DNA of 64,000 bases from Symbiodinium natans (Eukaryota > Sar > Dinophyceae > Suessiales > Symbiodiniaceae). A program made the translations under genes and the position numbers. The notes beneath the pieces were generated by a model. The model was not told the origin of the DNA. It saw only the letters and a list, made by a program, of their open reading frames with translations, and searched no databases. Where the stretch lies: positions 208,001 through 272,000 of the forward strand of contig CAJNDS010002485.1 in NCBI GenBank assembly GCA_905221605.1, in the 5' to 3' direction. Positions 32,813 to 43,424 of the stretch are shown here, in pieces (the stretch's first letter is position 1; the number at the start of each line of letters is the position of its first letter).

Positions 32813-33455
32813 AGAACCCTTATACAGCAACTTTAAACCCTAACTTCTAAGCCCTTTGTTTGAGTGCTACAAGGTCTTGGAAAATGAAAATGAACAGTGC
32901 CTGTCTGTAACAGCGAACCAAAGAATGATAGCATCTGGATAGGGTTTAGGGTTTAGGGTTTATAGTTTAGGGTTGAGGGTTGAGGGTTGAGGGTTTAGGG
33001 CCCATCTCAGAACCCTTTTTGGGACGTTGACCCTAATACCACCTCTTTCTGGAAGTTCCTCGTAGAACCCTGGTAGTGCGATTGAGAGACCTACCGAAAA
33101 CCCTTGAAAACCCCTAGGCCCTAAACACCCAAACCCAAAACCCAAGACCCGAACTTGGGAATTCAGAGCGGCACCTTCGGCCTCGTTCCGGCTAAACATA
33201 GCTGCCAAAACTCAGGGGTCTCTTGATTCACTAAAGGGCTTAGGGTGAACCCTCAGCTCTGAAACCTGGCTTCAAAGCGGGTCTTTGTAGCCCATAAGCC
33301 CTAAACCCTAAACCCTAAACGTCTAGCGACTCAGGTGACATCGTCTGCGTCAAGTGGTGGACATGCTCCAAAGGCCCCAAGGTTCAGGATCTAAGGTTCA
33401 GGGCTTGGGGATTCGGGGCTTGGGCTCAGGGATTAGGGGGCTAAAGCAAAACAGT

Positions 33456-33636
33456 GACTACCAATGGCAAAACCCCCCCCCCCCCCCGGAAAAATATGTA
33501 ATATTCTTCCTTATAAGGGCAACATGAGGATTCCTATTTGACATTTTTGGGGGGCTCTTTAAAAAAGATCTTCCTTATAAGGGCAATACAAGGATTCTTT
33601 TTGGAAATCTTTTGGGGGCCCTTAAGCAAACAGTAG
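33456..33636. repeat. MITE-E copy 4 with an internal duplication
   Basis: The family core 'TTCCTTATAAGGGCAA.A' occurs twice (about 33503 and 33570), each followed by TTTTTGGGGGG-type sequence, before the right end CCCTTAAGCAAACAGTA. It is either two adjacent copies or an internal tandem duplication. Confidence 0.6.
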
Positions 33637-34230
33637 GTGATGATGGCGCCTGCAAACCGATATGCTCTCGAGGCGTGCTCCGTTTTTGACTTGTTGCTGG
33701 CACAAGTTTCTGGACCAACCGGCGCAAGCTGTTGTCGCGACTTGGCACGTGAGGGCGGCCGAAGGCAGAACAAACAGAGTTTAGGGTCCACAGGGTTTAA
33801 AAGTCTGAAGCCGAGGCTACTCGGGTTCAGCCCTGAGGTCAACACAAATATCGTTGAGACCAGGAGACGCCACAGTTCCTGCGATGCGCCCCATAAGCCT
33901 TGGGGCCTAGCCGCCTGGGTTTGAGTACACCGGAGCCCACGCGTCGGTGGAACCTACCTCGTGGCGTGCATAGCCCTACCCCAAACTGCCCTTGAGCACT
34001 GAACCTTAAACGTCTGAAGGAGCTGAATTTTGGGGGGGTCTACTATCAATGCCAGCTTCACATCTCACATGTTGTCAAACACCTGGCGTCCCAGGCTCCC
34101 TAAACCCTAAACCCTACAGCCCTAAACCGTAAACCCCAAAGACCCCCCTCCCTTCAGGGAGGGGGGAAACCTGACCAAAACTCAGCCCCTAGTACAAAGA
34201 CTATCGAAGGCCCAACCAAGCCCTAATCAA

Positions 34231-34318
34231 CGGGTTTAGGGTTTAGGGTTTAGGGTTTAGGGTTTAGGGTTTAGGGTTTAGGGTTTAGGGTTTAGGGTTT
34301 AGGGTTTAGGGTTTAGGG
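34231..34318 (+). repeat. ITS array, TTTAGGG, enlarged in copy 2
   Basis: Twelve perfect units. The corresponding place in copy 1 (30535-30567) has about four imperfect units. Confidence 0.95.
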
Positions 34319-35441
34319 CCCTGCAAGACAAACTAAAGTCCCCGCCCTACACTACTTAAACACTATCAGAATCCTACACCCTGCTGCAACCAGCCCGAAC
34401 CCAGAACCCAGCATTCCAGTACCCTTCCTACCCTACACTCTAAATGTTACAGCCCGCCTAAACCCGAAAAGGTTTGACGTTTCATCTGAAGAAGAACCAG
34501 ACCCCTGAGTCGAACAAAAGACCCACACTCCACGCCACGGGAGGCAGGGGTTTATCTAGGGTTTTAGTGAAACCCGAAACCCCGAGACCCTAAACCTGTA
34601 GACCCTAAAACTTTTCTTCTCCCTAAAGCAGCTCCTGGCCGCAAAACTCCGTTTCATGAAGGGAAGCCCAACCAAGCCCTAAACCGCTAAAACCGTAAAC
34701 CCTAAACCCTGTAAAACTAGTGATCATTGTGCGAGACTGGGCATGAGCTGAGCTACACCCGACAACTGCGCACTAAACCCCATAAGGAAGTCACCCCTAG
34801 CCCTAAACCCTAAACCCTAAACCCTAAACCCTTTGTATAACCCTAGAACCCTCAGTTGGTTGAAGGGCCCAAGCGGCTCAGACGCATCACATCCCTGTCC
34901 ACGTGCTGCTAAGCGCGAAGCTGGCTGGAGCAAGCCGCCTAATTTGGACTGCAACTCTAAACCCTAAACATCCCTAAACCCTCAACCCTAAACCCTAAAC
35001 CCCAAACCCCAAACCCAAAACCCAAAACCCTAACCCTAAACCCTACCAGCCCAAACCTGGAAAAACTTTGGGTTCTTGCTGTCTTGAGGGTTACAACCCT
35101 GAACCCTGAGTCCACATATGCCAAACCCCAAGCCCAAAGCCTTCAGCACAGAGCCCCGACTCAGGCGCTGAACCCTGAAACCCCTAATAATTCGTATCAT
35201 TCAGGGGTTTAGGGTTTGGTTTTTGGGGGGCCCACAACTTTCTTTGGCACTGGCCTGAGACCAGCCTGAGACCCCTACGACCCCCGGGACTTTCTGGCAC
35301 CCGCCTGGGACCGCCTTGGGGCCTCTTGGACCTGCTCTTCCTAAGACCTTCCTGGAACCTCGCTGGACGCCCCCTCCCTTACCGCTGCCTGCACCTGAAA
35401 CACGCCCCCTCTGCCTCTACCCCCAATCTTCTTGCTCCCAG

Positions 35442-35623
35442 ACGTGGTCTATCGCCGCTAGGGTTGCGGCGCAAGCCGCCGACCCGGCTTACAATTTAGT
35501 TCGCGCAAAACGCGCTGTTCCACACCCAATTTGGGCTCCTGGATGTCCCAAAAACGGCCCGTTGTTGATGTTTTATGGGGGTACCGGTGCACCGGCTGGG
35601 AGCTTCGAAACGCAGAAACCGCT
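35442..35623 (+). CDS. Candidate orphan exon, unrecognised product
   Basis: A 182-nt open stretch lies between a strong acceptor-like site (pyrimidine-rich tract ending CTTGCTCCCAG at 35441) and a donor-like GTAAAT at 35624. Read in phase 0 it gives an Ala/Pro/Gly-rich peptide with 'AAQAADPAYNLVRAKRAV' and 'APGCPKNGPLLMFYGG'. It contains no telomere-derived peptide and sits in the segment absent from the other duplication copy. I recognise no domain. It could be one exon of a gene outside this view, a retained fragment, or chance. Confidence 0.3.
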
Positions 35624-36542
35624 GTAAATACCGTGGTTTTTCGTGCTGGTCGGCACGAGGCGTGCCCGGCTGTGGGCGACAGCCCCTGTAGATTTAGGGT
35701 TTGGGGCTCGTGGTTCAGGAGTCTCTACTGAGGTCACCGTGTCTACAATCGGGCACACCGTCGTCCTTTCACAAAACACAAGCATTTCCGCTGCATATTG
35801 TTTTAGGGTTTAGGATTAAGGGTTATGAACTTTGTCACAAGAGCAGCAAGGTGCTGGCTGCGGACCTGAGCAGGTCTTACACAGTTCGTAGTGTAGCATG
35901 AATGTCCATTTGGAGTTGCTCCTACAAGAAGAATTAAAGTGCTTTGGGGTGGATTCGGGGTACACCGCGCGGAGTCTTAGGGGTTCCCATCCCCCTATGC
36001 CCCGCAAAAGCATCCAGGCAACTTCATTTGACGTTTAAGATCGGCAAGATAAGACACTCATATAGGGGCCGTAATAACTAGAATAGGGGTTTGGAGGGCG
36101 AGTATCGTATGATTCTGTTTCGACCATAAGGGAACATTAATCCGCAAACCCTAGGAGAGATTGGGGGCGGGCTTCAGGTGCAGCGTGTGCTACTTGAAAA
36201 GCAGATCTTGCTTGCTTGGGTTCCTGTATCCGTCCTTTCTTTTATGCAGCTATTGGCTACGAATGCACACTTACAGTTCTGGGCGCTCGGATGAGGACAT
36301 GAACCGCGCAGATGCAGGTTCGCCCTAAACCCTAAACCCTAAACCCTAAACCCGAAGTGCAGATGCTACACCCTAAACAAGGAACGAGTAAGCTGCCCAC
36401 GCGACTGGCTTGCAACGGCCCCGGGGCCTTGCTCGAGTACCCCGCAAAACGGCGGCCCAGCTCTTTGGAGATGCAAGGTTTAGGGTTTAGGATTTAGGGT
36501 TTAGGGTTTAAGGTTTAGGGTTGAGGGTTGAGGGTTTAGGGT

Positions 36543-36648
36543 TACTATTTGCTTAAGAACCTCAAAAGAATGGAAGATAAATATCCCTTTCTTCCCCTTC
36601 ATAAGGAAGAATGCATAATATTTTTCGGGGTTCTTAAGCAATTAGTAG
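36543..36648. repeat. MITE-E copy 5 (best copy)
   Basis: Terminal inverted repeats TACTATTTGCTTAAGAACC and GGTTCTTAAGCAATTAGTA match at 18 of 19 positions. Both ends carry TA, compatible with a TA target duplication. The centre has 'CTTCATAAGGAAGAATG'. Confidence 0.85.
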
Positions 36649-37020
36649 TTATGCTTGTGCTTCAAGGTTGAGGGTTTAGGGTCTACAGGGTTTAGGGTTT
36701 AGGGCTGTCTCGGTATGTCCTAAACATTATATACGCCCCAACAGCGTATGTTTGCAGGGCGCTCCAGACCTGTCAGCCCTAAACCCTAAAACCCACCTCA
36801 CCGTCACTGTGCCTGAACGGGGGGTATGGGAGTTTTGTTGAGGCTACAGGTCTGGGTGTTTAAACCCTCCCCCCCCGCGCCTCCTCTCCAACAAACAAAA
36901 ACACAAGCCCTGCACACTTGAAGCAGTGTTCGGGTGCTATAAGGTATTGAAAAAGTCCAAAATTAGTCGGACTGGCTTTTTAAGAGCAAACCAACAAGAG
37001 CTGGCATCTGGATAGGCTTT

Positions 37021-39195
37021 AGAATTTAAGGTTTAAGGTGTAGATGTTAATACTGCTGGCCTTTCAGGGCACATGGAAAATGTATTTACACATGTAAATG
37101 TAAAGATTTCACATGCCCTGAGAGAGCAAATGTTATCAACTATGTTCAACGTTTCTGTGAGGTTGAACGCCGTCTGCTCTTCTCAGGAAAGGGTAGGGTT
37201 TAGGGTGGGATGAACAAATTACAGTGAAACTCAAAAACCATTGTATAAGAAGATCCGGCTGAATTTGGGCGATTTGCGGTTGCCTTTTATCTAAGAAACT
37301 TAGGGTACCCTCGTGTGGGTGGAGCTTTTCCAGGCTGAACAGTCCCAGAATGTGAACTCCCAAAGGCGCGGCGAGTCACGTTCTCGAGCTTTTTCGAGTT
37401 TGACTCCCCGTGCCTCTCTCTCTCTCTCTCTTTCTTTCTTCTTCTGCTACAGTGAGAACGTTGTAGAAGAAAAAGGTCGATGTGCTGGCTCTACCACTAG
37501 GCCAAATCCATATATACAAGCATGACCCTCAAAATCGTATTTTGTACCCTGGCTAGACAGACCCTGCACAAGCCCTGAAAAATCCCCCAAACCCTAAACC
37601 CTAAACCCTAAACCCTAAACCCTAAACCCTAAACCCTAAACGCTTGGGTGGGTGGGGGTGCGGGACGGGGGTGGATTCCTCTTCCACCGCCCTCAACTTG
37701 TCCTCAGTTTGCACAAAAGGAAGACAAAAGACAAACGGACTCGAGAGGCGAGATGCGAAGACGATTTTCTATGACCTTGCCCTGTCTTCTTCCTCGTTGG
37801 AAAAATGGGGGAGTTCTCCGCTTCTGCTTTCGGCTTCCAATGGAAACTTCGTCGTTCAAGCGAAAAGGGAAGGATAATAAAGAACAGGAGGCGAGGAAAA
37901 GCCATCAACGAAATTGTCGCACCTTCTCCTGTCTCTTCTTATCTTTCTCATCGCAGAAGGTAGGATCTAGGATTTGTGCGATTTTGGGTGTTGGGTGTTG
38001 GGACTTTTTCGCCTGGGTTTAGGGTTTGCGGGTTAGGGTTTAGGGTTAAACCCTAAACCCTAAACCCTGGGAGGAGGTTCTTGGGTCCAGGCTTCTCATG
38101 TACCCTATACCCTGAATCCTAAACCCTTCATAGGGTTTAGGGTTTAGGGTTTGGGGTTTAGGGTTTGGGGTTTAGGGTTTAGGGTTTAGGGAGTCTAGAT
38201 GAAGGCTTCGGGGGGCTGCAGTGCTTCCTTGGGGACGATCTCCATGTCTGGGTCCGCTACCTAGGCACTGACGTTCGTCAGAAAATAGGAAAATAACAGC
38301 TTCGCCAGCCAGCCGCAGCCAGGTTGCCAAACATCCCCCCCAATGTCCTAAACCCTTCACCCCAAAGCCCTAAACTGAAAACCACCAACCCCCTAAACAA
38401 AAAAAAACCTGAAGACAAACAAGCCTTAAACCCCTAAACCCTTGGCCCCCCAAACCCCGAAACCCCGAAACCCCCAAACCGAAGTCCCCAAGTCCCTAAG
38501 TCCCTAAGCCCCTAAACCCCCGAAACTCCGAAACCCCTACACCGAAGATCTGGATGGGAGCACAGTGCAAAAACAATCCGTTTTGGGGCTTGGGGTTTGG
38601 GGGGTTTAGGGTTTAGGGTGACTAGGGTTTAGACGGTTTGGGGGGGTATGAGGGCCGTAGGGCTCCCGGAGGGTTGAGGAACGCGGGCAAGCACCAAATT
38701 CCCACGTGCACATATTGAGCCTTTTAAACCTGCGGCGCCCCAGGATTTGCTTTCTTCCTGAACTCTAAACCCTACACCCTAAACCCTAAACCCTGTATTT
38801 GTCTTGTTTTTGAAGCGTCTGATCCATTCTGTGGTGCGGCTCAGGGTGGTTTGGGGCTGAGGGCTTCTTGTACTAGGTATAGATTTTTCGGGTTTAGGGT
38901 TTAGGGTTTAGGGTTCAGGGTTTAGGGTGCTTGAGGACAAAAGCCCAGGGCATTCTGAGGGTTAAGGGCTACGTGTCATTGAGGGTTTTTTCGCGGGTTG
39001 TGTTCTTCGGGTTTAGGGCCTTGGGTTGTTAAGGGCTTAGAGCTTATCCTTAGAACGCTGTAGACGGGAAGCAATAAAGAAAGAAAGATAGAAAGAACGA
39101 TGGATAGAAAAAAAGGAGCCGTGCCCTAGACCCTCAACTCCTCAACTTTTGAAAAAATGGCATCGACCGGTCGGCTGTGCGCGCTACTTGCAAGT
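37021..39195. other. Gene-less mosaic with few ITS on the left
   Basis: 37021-37580 is nearly ITS-free and has a CT-rich run (37410-37445). 37585-37640 is a C-strand tract. 37645-37990 has open frames of up to 124 codons, with no recognisable domain and no convincing splice or start context. 38016-38068 is a head-to-head telomere junction. ITS occur at 38130-38190 and 38890-38930. C-rich degenerate telomere-like DNA (CCCCTAA/CCCGAAA) covers 38345-38545. Confidence 0.5.
38016..38068. repeat. Head-to-head telomere-repeat junction
   Basis: G-strand units (TTAGGGTTTAGGGTT) meet C-strand units (AAACCCTAAACCC) directly at 38046/38047, giving an inverted arrangement without spacer. Confidence 0.9.
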
Positions 39196-39198
39196 CAC

Positions 39199-39458
39199 AC
39201 TTGGATGTTCATGGTACTGACTAACCAGTTATAACTGTACTTAGAACTGTACTTGGAACGATATTAGGGCACTTGAGGGGGCTTTTTAGTGGGTTAGAGG
39301 AGCAGTGATACTTGGCTGCACTCAGGAGGGTAGCTAAAAATTAACCTTTTAGCTGCCTTATTAAGAAACCCAATTAACCCAAAAAGGGTAAGGATCTAAA
39401 GTTGCGCTAAAGCACCACAAAGGTGATAATTGGTTAAGAAGTACCATGAACCTCCAAG
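39199..39458. repeat. MITE-A copy 3 with insertion or long core
   Basis: Ends CTTGGATGTTCATGGTACTG and GTACCATGAACCTCCAAG, with 'CCAGTTATAACTGTACTTAG' near the left end. The centre is about 120 bp longer than in other copies and includes an inverted 'TAACCTTTTAGC...AACCCAATTAACCC' stretch, perhaps a second nested element. Confidence 0.75.
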
Positions 39459-39529
39459 CACACGAACCGCTGCAAGTGTGGCGCGGCGAGGCCTGCGAGT
39501 TGAGGGCTTAGGGTTCAGGGTCACTGGGT

Positions 39530-39626
39530 GGGATGTTCCCGCTTATACTAACAGTCCTTACTAGGGATTGTAGTACCCCCTGTTCTCATCCGTATTAAGG
39601 ACTCTTAGCATAAGGGGTAACATGCC
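39530..39626. repeat. MITE-C copy 2
   Basis: GGGATGTTCCCGCTTATACT then AACAGTCCTTA on the left; TTAAGGACTCTTAGCATAAG then GGGTAACATGCC on the right. The ends are inverted repeats over about 30 bp. Confidence 0.8.
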
Positions 39627-40260
39627 AAGCTCCTGGGCTATAGGGCTATAGTTATGAGGTCATAGAAGGGCCAGTAGAAAGTAATGTAAGTAGTCGACAC
39701 AGTGGATCTGGACCTCAGAGAGCTCACTACCCCTTTCTGAAGGAGTATACTATAGAAGCCCTTAATGATTATTCCTGTTTGCTTGAGAACACCCCAAGAC
39801 AAAACACAAATGAAAATAAAAGATAACAATCCCTATATTACCTGTATAAGCGAGAACATTGTAATATTTCGGGGGGGGGGGGGGGGGGCTACAGTATTAT
39901 AGCAGAGTCGCATCGGGACCAGAAGGGAATACAAACAGTCCTTATTCCGACCCCTAGATATTTCACACATAGAAGGATCCCTAAGTCCAAACCCCACAAA
40001 CCGCCTGGATACTCGATTTTTGGCAACAGACTTAGTGCGCTTAAGTCAAAAGCTGCTTTAGGCTCCGGGTTTAGGGTTTAGGGTTCAGGGTTCAGGGTTT
40101 AGGGTTCGAGGTTCAGGGTTTAGGGTTCGGGGTTTGGGGTTCAGGGTGTGAGGTTTAGGGGCCAGGCTTGTCTACAGTCTGGGGATTGCATGTATGAAAC
40201 ACAGTAGACTATCAGGACTCATTGCGGTGAAGCAAACTGACAAACTTATCTGACAATACT
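39627..40260. other. Gene-less DNA with one MITE-E and degenerate ITS
   Basis: Holds MITE-E copy 7 with an expanded G-run, and degenerate G-strand ITS at 40065-40160. No gene seen. Confidence 0.55.
39771..39900. repeat. MITE-E copy 7 with G-run expansion
   Basis: 'CCTGTTTGCTTGAGAACACC' and the centre 'CCCTATATTACCTGTATAAG' match the family in reverse. The right end is expanded to a run of 18-19 G. Confidence 0.5.
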
Positions 40261-40281
40261 CAAAACCACTTTGTTGTACAT

Positions 40282-40384
40282 GGGTATTTCAAAACAGGTT
40301 TACGCCTTTTATACCCCAACTAGAAAAGAATCCCCTGAAGGGGGCCCACCCCAAAAAGGGTACCCCTTTTTTCGGCTGCCTCCC
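40282..40384. repeat. MITE-I copy 2 (opposite orientation)
   Basis: 'CCTTTTATACCCCAACTAG', 'AATCCCCTGAAGGGGGCCC' and 'AAAAAGGGTACCCCTTTTTT' are the reverse complement of MITE-I copy 1. No clear target duplication is visible. It lies inside a 132-codon open frame (40271-40669) that I therefore do not call. Confidence 0.65.
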
Positions 40385-40889
40385 AAATCACCTTGCAACA
40401 TGGAGATACGGGCATCGGGCTTCCATTATCGATGCTTGGCGGGTCAGGGTTCAGACTCTATGGTTGAAGTTGTGGGGTTCCAGAATGCCGTAAAAAAACA
40501 CCGTGGAAGACAATGCCCCAAGACTTTAACTGTTCGCGTACCTTGCGAAACATCGTGCAAAGTCTTGCGGCGACAGTCACACACCAAACATCGCTCCTCT
40601 AGCCATCCATACACAGAAGCATCTCTACACATCTGGCACGGCACAAGGCTTGTTGTCCAAACTTGCTAAGAGCCCCGGCGAATGAATTTCAGGATTCAAA
40701 CTTATAGGACCTCAAGTCGAAGTCCAAGACCACACAAGGGTAGGGGATCAACAAAAGCATTTATTTGGGATCAAAAAGTAATGTATTTCTAGGCGGATCA
40801 AAAAAAAACTTATTTGGGATCAAAAAATGGTTTACTGAAGGCTTCGTTCGAAGGCTTCTTGCAAGCGGAGCGGAGGCTGTAAACGCTCA

Positions 40890-41125
40890 GACATGCAGCA
40901 GTTCTGGCCGAAGCTCTAAATACCCAAAAAACACAGCATTTATGCGGGAACTACTGAAAATAGCAGCAGTTCTGCGCTTTTAGAGGCCGGAAATACTGTA
41001 CACTGCAGCATTTCTGAGTTTCCAGAGGCTGCAAATACTGAAAATAGCAGCATTTCTGCGATTTCAGAGGCTGGCATACTGTTAAAAGCAGCATTTCTGA
41101 GTTTGCAGAGGCTGCACATCAATGC
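40890..41125 (+). repeat. About 45-bp tandem repeat GCAGCATTTCTG...
   Basis: Units starting with GCAGCATTTCTG(A/C)G and containing AGAGGCTG(C/G)(A)ATACTG begin near 40964, 41002, 41048 and 41090. A related array lies at 50245-50415. Confidence 0.75.
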
Positions 41126-41149
41126 TGGCGTCTTGGCATTAGAAGTTTC

Positions 41150-41850
41150 AACAAAATGCGTATACTCTGAAGCATGTATATTCTGGCATAGTATTGTGGA
41201 AATTCTTGTATAACATTGTATGACATTGTATATTCTTGCACATTATTGTACATTGTTGCATATATTGTTGAGCATTATTGTATTGATGTCTTGTATTTTC
41301 TTGTGTTTTTGTAAAATATTGCAGAGTATTGCATATCATTGAATGTTATTGCATAAATTATTGTATATTGTTCTCTTTTTGTAGGTTACTGTATATTATT
41401 GTACATTTTTGAACTTTCTTTGCATATTGTTATTCTATATTATAGTATATTATTGTATATTCTTGTATATTAATGTCTACTTATTGTATATTATTGTAAT
41501 TGTGTACACTATTTTATATTGTTGTATGTCATTGTGTTTTTGTGTTTTTCTTTATTGCTGTACAATTTTTGTATATTTTTGAAAAATGTTGTATATATTG
41601 TTGTATATTATTGCACATGTTTGTATATTTTTTGTATATTGGTGTCTATTGTTGAATATGGTTGAATATTATTGTCAATTACTGAAAATTATTGTAAGTT
41701 ATTCTTTGTTTACGTGTATATTGCTGCATATTCTTGTACATACTTGTATGTTGTTGAATTCTTGTGTATTATTGTATTTCATTGCATCTTTTTGTAATAT
41801 ATTCTTGTATATCATTGTATCTTATTGTGTCTTGATGTTTTTTTGCAAAA
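41150..41850. repeat. AT-rich degenerate satellite (TTGTATATTA)n
   Basis: About 700 bp of imperfect copies of a roughly 10-bp motif, TTGTATATTA / TTGCATATT / TTCTTGTATA. Base composition is sharply different from both sides and there are no ITS. A 101-codon frame inside it is a low-complexity artefact. Confidence 0.85.
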
Positions 41851-41854
41851 AGTG

Positions 41855-42200
41855 CTCGCATCATGGGATTGGAAGGATTCATGTGCTTTGAAGCAAGCTT
41901 GCCCGGACTAAGAAACAGCGGGGGGTTGGGGGGGGGGGGGGGGGGGGGGGCAGACCCCCCATTAAGAAACAGCGGGGGGTTGGGGGGGGGGGGGGGGGCG
42001 CAGACCCCCCATTTGCAAACACAAAGCTCGCATCATTGGTTTGGAAAGGATATTCATATGCTTTGAAGCAAGCTTGCCCGGCTTTAGAATACAGCGGGGG
42101 GTTTGAAGGGGGGGCGCAGACCCCCCCCCCCATTTGCAAGCACAATGCTCGCATCATGGGTTTGGAAGGGATTCATACGCGTTGAAGAAGTTTGCCCGGC
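41855..42200. repeat. G-run satellite with GCTCGCATCATGGGTTTGG
   Basis: Three units of 'CATTTGCAAACACAAAGCTC' + GCATCATGGG(T)TTGGAAGG + 'TATGCTTTGAAGCAAGCTTG' + CCCGG, alternating with poly(G) of up to 23 (41928-41950) and CAGACCCCCC. Unit length is about 130 bp. Similar units occur at 50400-50500 and 50790-50935. Confidence 0.85.
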
Positions 42201-42379
42201 GCCAAACAAACAAGAAATATGTATTGTGTATTATGACTTCTATATCAAATAGCAGTAAATATATACATATATGCTTTGTTCTTTCGATTTTATTATATTT
42301 TTATGATACAAAGGCATACTATACGACATTGTGTTCTATTCTACTCTATGCCACTATAATATGTTTTTTATGCTTTGTT

Positions 42380-42740
42380 TCAATATATACACACACATAT
42401 ATCTATATATATATATATTAAAACATATGATGTTATGTTATGTTTTCCTACATATCCTTTCCTGTCCTTTCATTTCCTTTCCTTTCCTTCCTTGCTTCAT
42501 TGCTTCCTTGCTTCCTTGCTTGCTTGCTTGCTTGCTTCCTTCCTTCCTTGCTTCCTGCCTTCCTTCCTTCCTTCCTTCCGTCCTTCCGCCCGTCCTTCCC
42601 TCCCTCCCTCCCTCCTTTTCTCCCTCCCTCACTCCCCTTCCCGCTCTCCGTCGGAAGAACAGAATAAATTATTTCTTGATCCTAAATAGATTATTTTTGA
42701 TCCTAAATATATTTTTCTTGATCCTAAATAATTTTTGATC
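42380..42740. repeat. Simple-sequence cluster: TA, (CCTT)n, GATCCTAAATA repeats
   Basis: A TA tract at 42390-42420, a CCTT/GCTT/CCCT microsatellite at 42455-42655 and four copies of a roughly 21-bp TTTTTGATCCTAAATA motif at 42670-42740. The TTGATCC motif appears in opposite orientation (GGATCAAAAA) at 40770-40825. Confidence 0.9.
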
Positions 42741-42865
42741 CGCATCCCACCACACAAAAAGTTTGGGCTTTGAGGTAAAGTGTCTGAGGTTGAGGGCTTA
42801 TTAAGGAAGCCTCATCCAAAATGCCAAGAAGGGGCTTGGGAGTTCACATAACTCTCACTCCAAGT

Positions 42866-42986
42866 ATGGGCCCTTAACTTGGGTCCCCAGTTAAACAACC
42901 CTTATATACACCCTACATAATAAGAACCCATACTTCGGATCCCTCTAAACAAGGGAAGGGACCATACTAAGAGCCCATGGTTGCGA
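42866..42986. repeat. MITE-F copy 3 (without ITS)
   Basis: 'AAGTATGGGCCCTTAACTTG' + GGTCCCC on the left and 'GACCATACTAAGAGCCCATG' on the right pair as inverted repeats. Its core 'CCCCAGTTAAACAACCCTTA' has no telomere tract, so it serves as the reference for ITS-bearing copies at 56.1 and 59.8 kb. Confidence 0.8.
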
Positions 42987-43159
42987 CCTTAGAACTGAGC
43001 CCTAAACTTTAGGGTTCAGGGCTTAGGGTACCTGACAACACACATGACAAAATCGCGCCTTGGCGCTGCTTCGTCGGATTTGCTCCACGATCAATTGAGT
43101 CCCCCTTCGCCCGCGTCTGTGTCTCCTCAATAGCAGACGCATGCTGTCAAACGCATCAT

Positions 43160-43270
43160 CTAGACCCAAGAGTACTCTAGGAATAGAAAGGGTGTGCTTT
43201 TGTTTTAAAGGGGCTTATCAGGGAACCTAAACCCCCCAAAAAGGGGAACAAGGGCCTACTCCGGGCCCTA
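43160..43270. repeat. MITE-G copy 3
   Basis: 'CTAGACCCAAGAGTACTCTA' and 'CTACTCCGGGCCCTA' ends, with the conserved core 'GGGAACCTAAACCCCCCAAA' and AAGGGGAACAAGGG. Confidence 0.7.
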
Positions 43271-43344
43271 ACAGGCAGGGAGGGCCATCCATGCATTCAG
43301 TGCTTGGCAAGATTGCACACACACTCAAATCAGGGGGCTTCCGA

Positions 43345-43424
43345 AAATGGGGTTTAGGGTTTAGGGTTTCGGGTTTAGGGTTTAGGGTTTAGGGTTTAGG
43401 GTTTAGGGTTTAGGGTTTAGGGTC
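43345..43424 (+). repeat. ITS array, TTTAGGG orientation
   Basis: Eleven units, perfect except one TTTCGGG. Confidence 0.95.

Larger units (their letters stand above)
29592..32955. repeat. Segmental duplication, copy 1
   Basis: A chain of collinear anchors links this block to 33682-37020. Shared anchors include 'CAAGTTTCTG.ACCAA.CGG' (29610/33694), 'AGCCGCCTGGGTTT' (29908/33909), 'AACCTGACCAAAACTC' (30510/34170), 'CAGTTGGTTGAAGGG' (31361/34853), 'TTACACAGTTCGTA' (31649/35877), 'TTCTGGGC.CTCGGATGA.GA' (32096/36274) and 'GGCATCTGGATAGG' (near 32932/37003). Offset is about 4.1 kb at both ends. The copies are well diverged and carry different ITS tracts and MITEs. Confidence 0.8.
33682..37020. 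repeat. Segmental duplication, copy 2
   Basis: Collinear with 29592-32955 (anchors listed there). It lacks MITE-I, MITE-G and most long ITS tracts of copy 1. It has its own 12-unit tract at 34231-34318 and an extra segment at about 34955-35815 that contains a candidate exon. Confidence 0.8.

Noticed and set aside
37648-38022. 124-codon plus-strand frame with basic residues
   Set aside because: Overlaps other frames of similar length on both strands, ends in ITS-derived sequence and shows no domain or splice context.
40271-40669. 132-codon plus-strand frame
   Set aside because: Its first third lies in MITE-I copy 2; the rest has no recognisable domain, start context or splice signals.
42331-42738. 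Frames rich in LPSFLPSFL / CFLASLL on the plus strand and EGRKEGRQ on the minus strand
   Set aside because: Derived from the CCTT/GCTT microsatellite.
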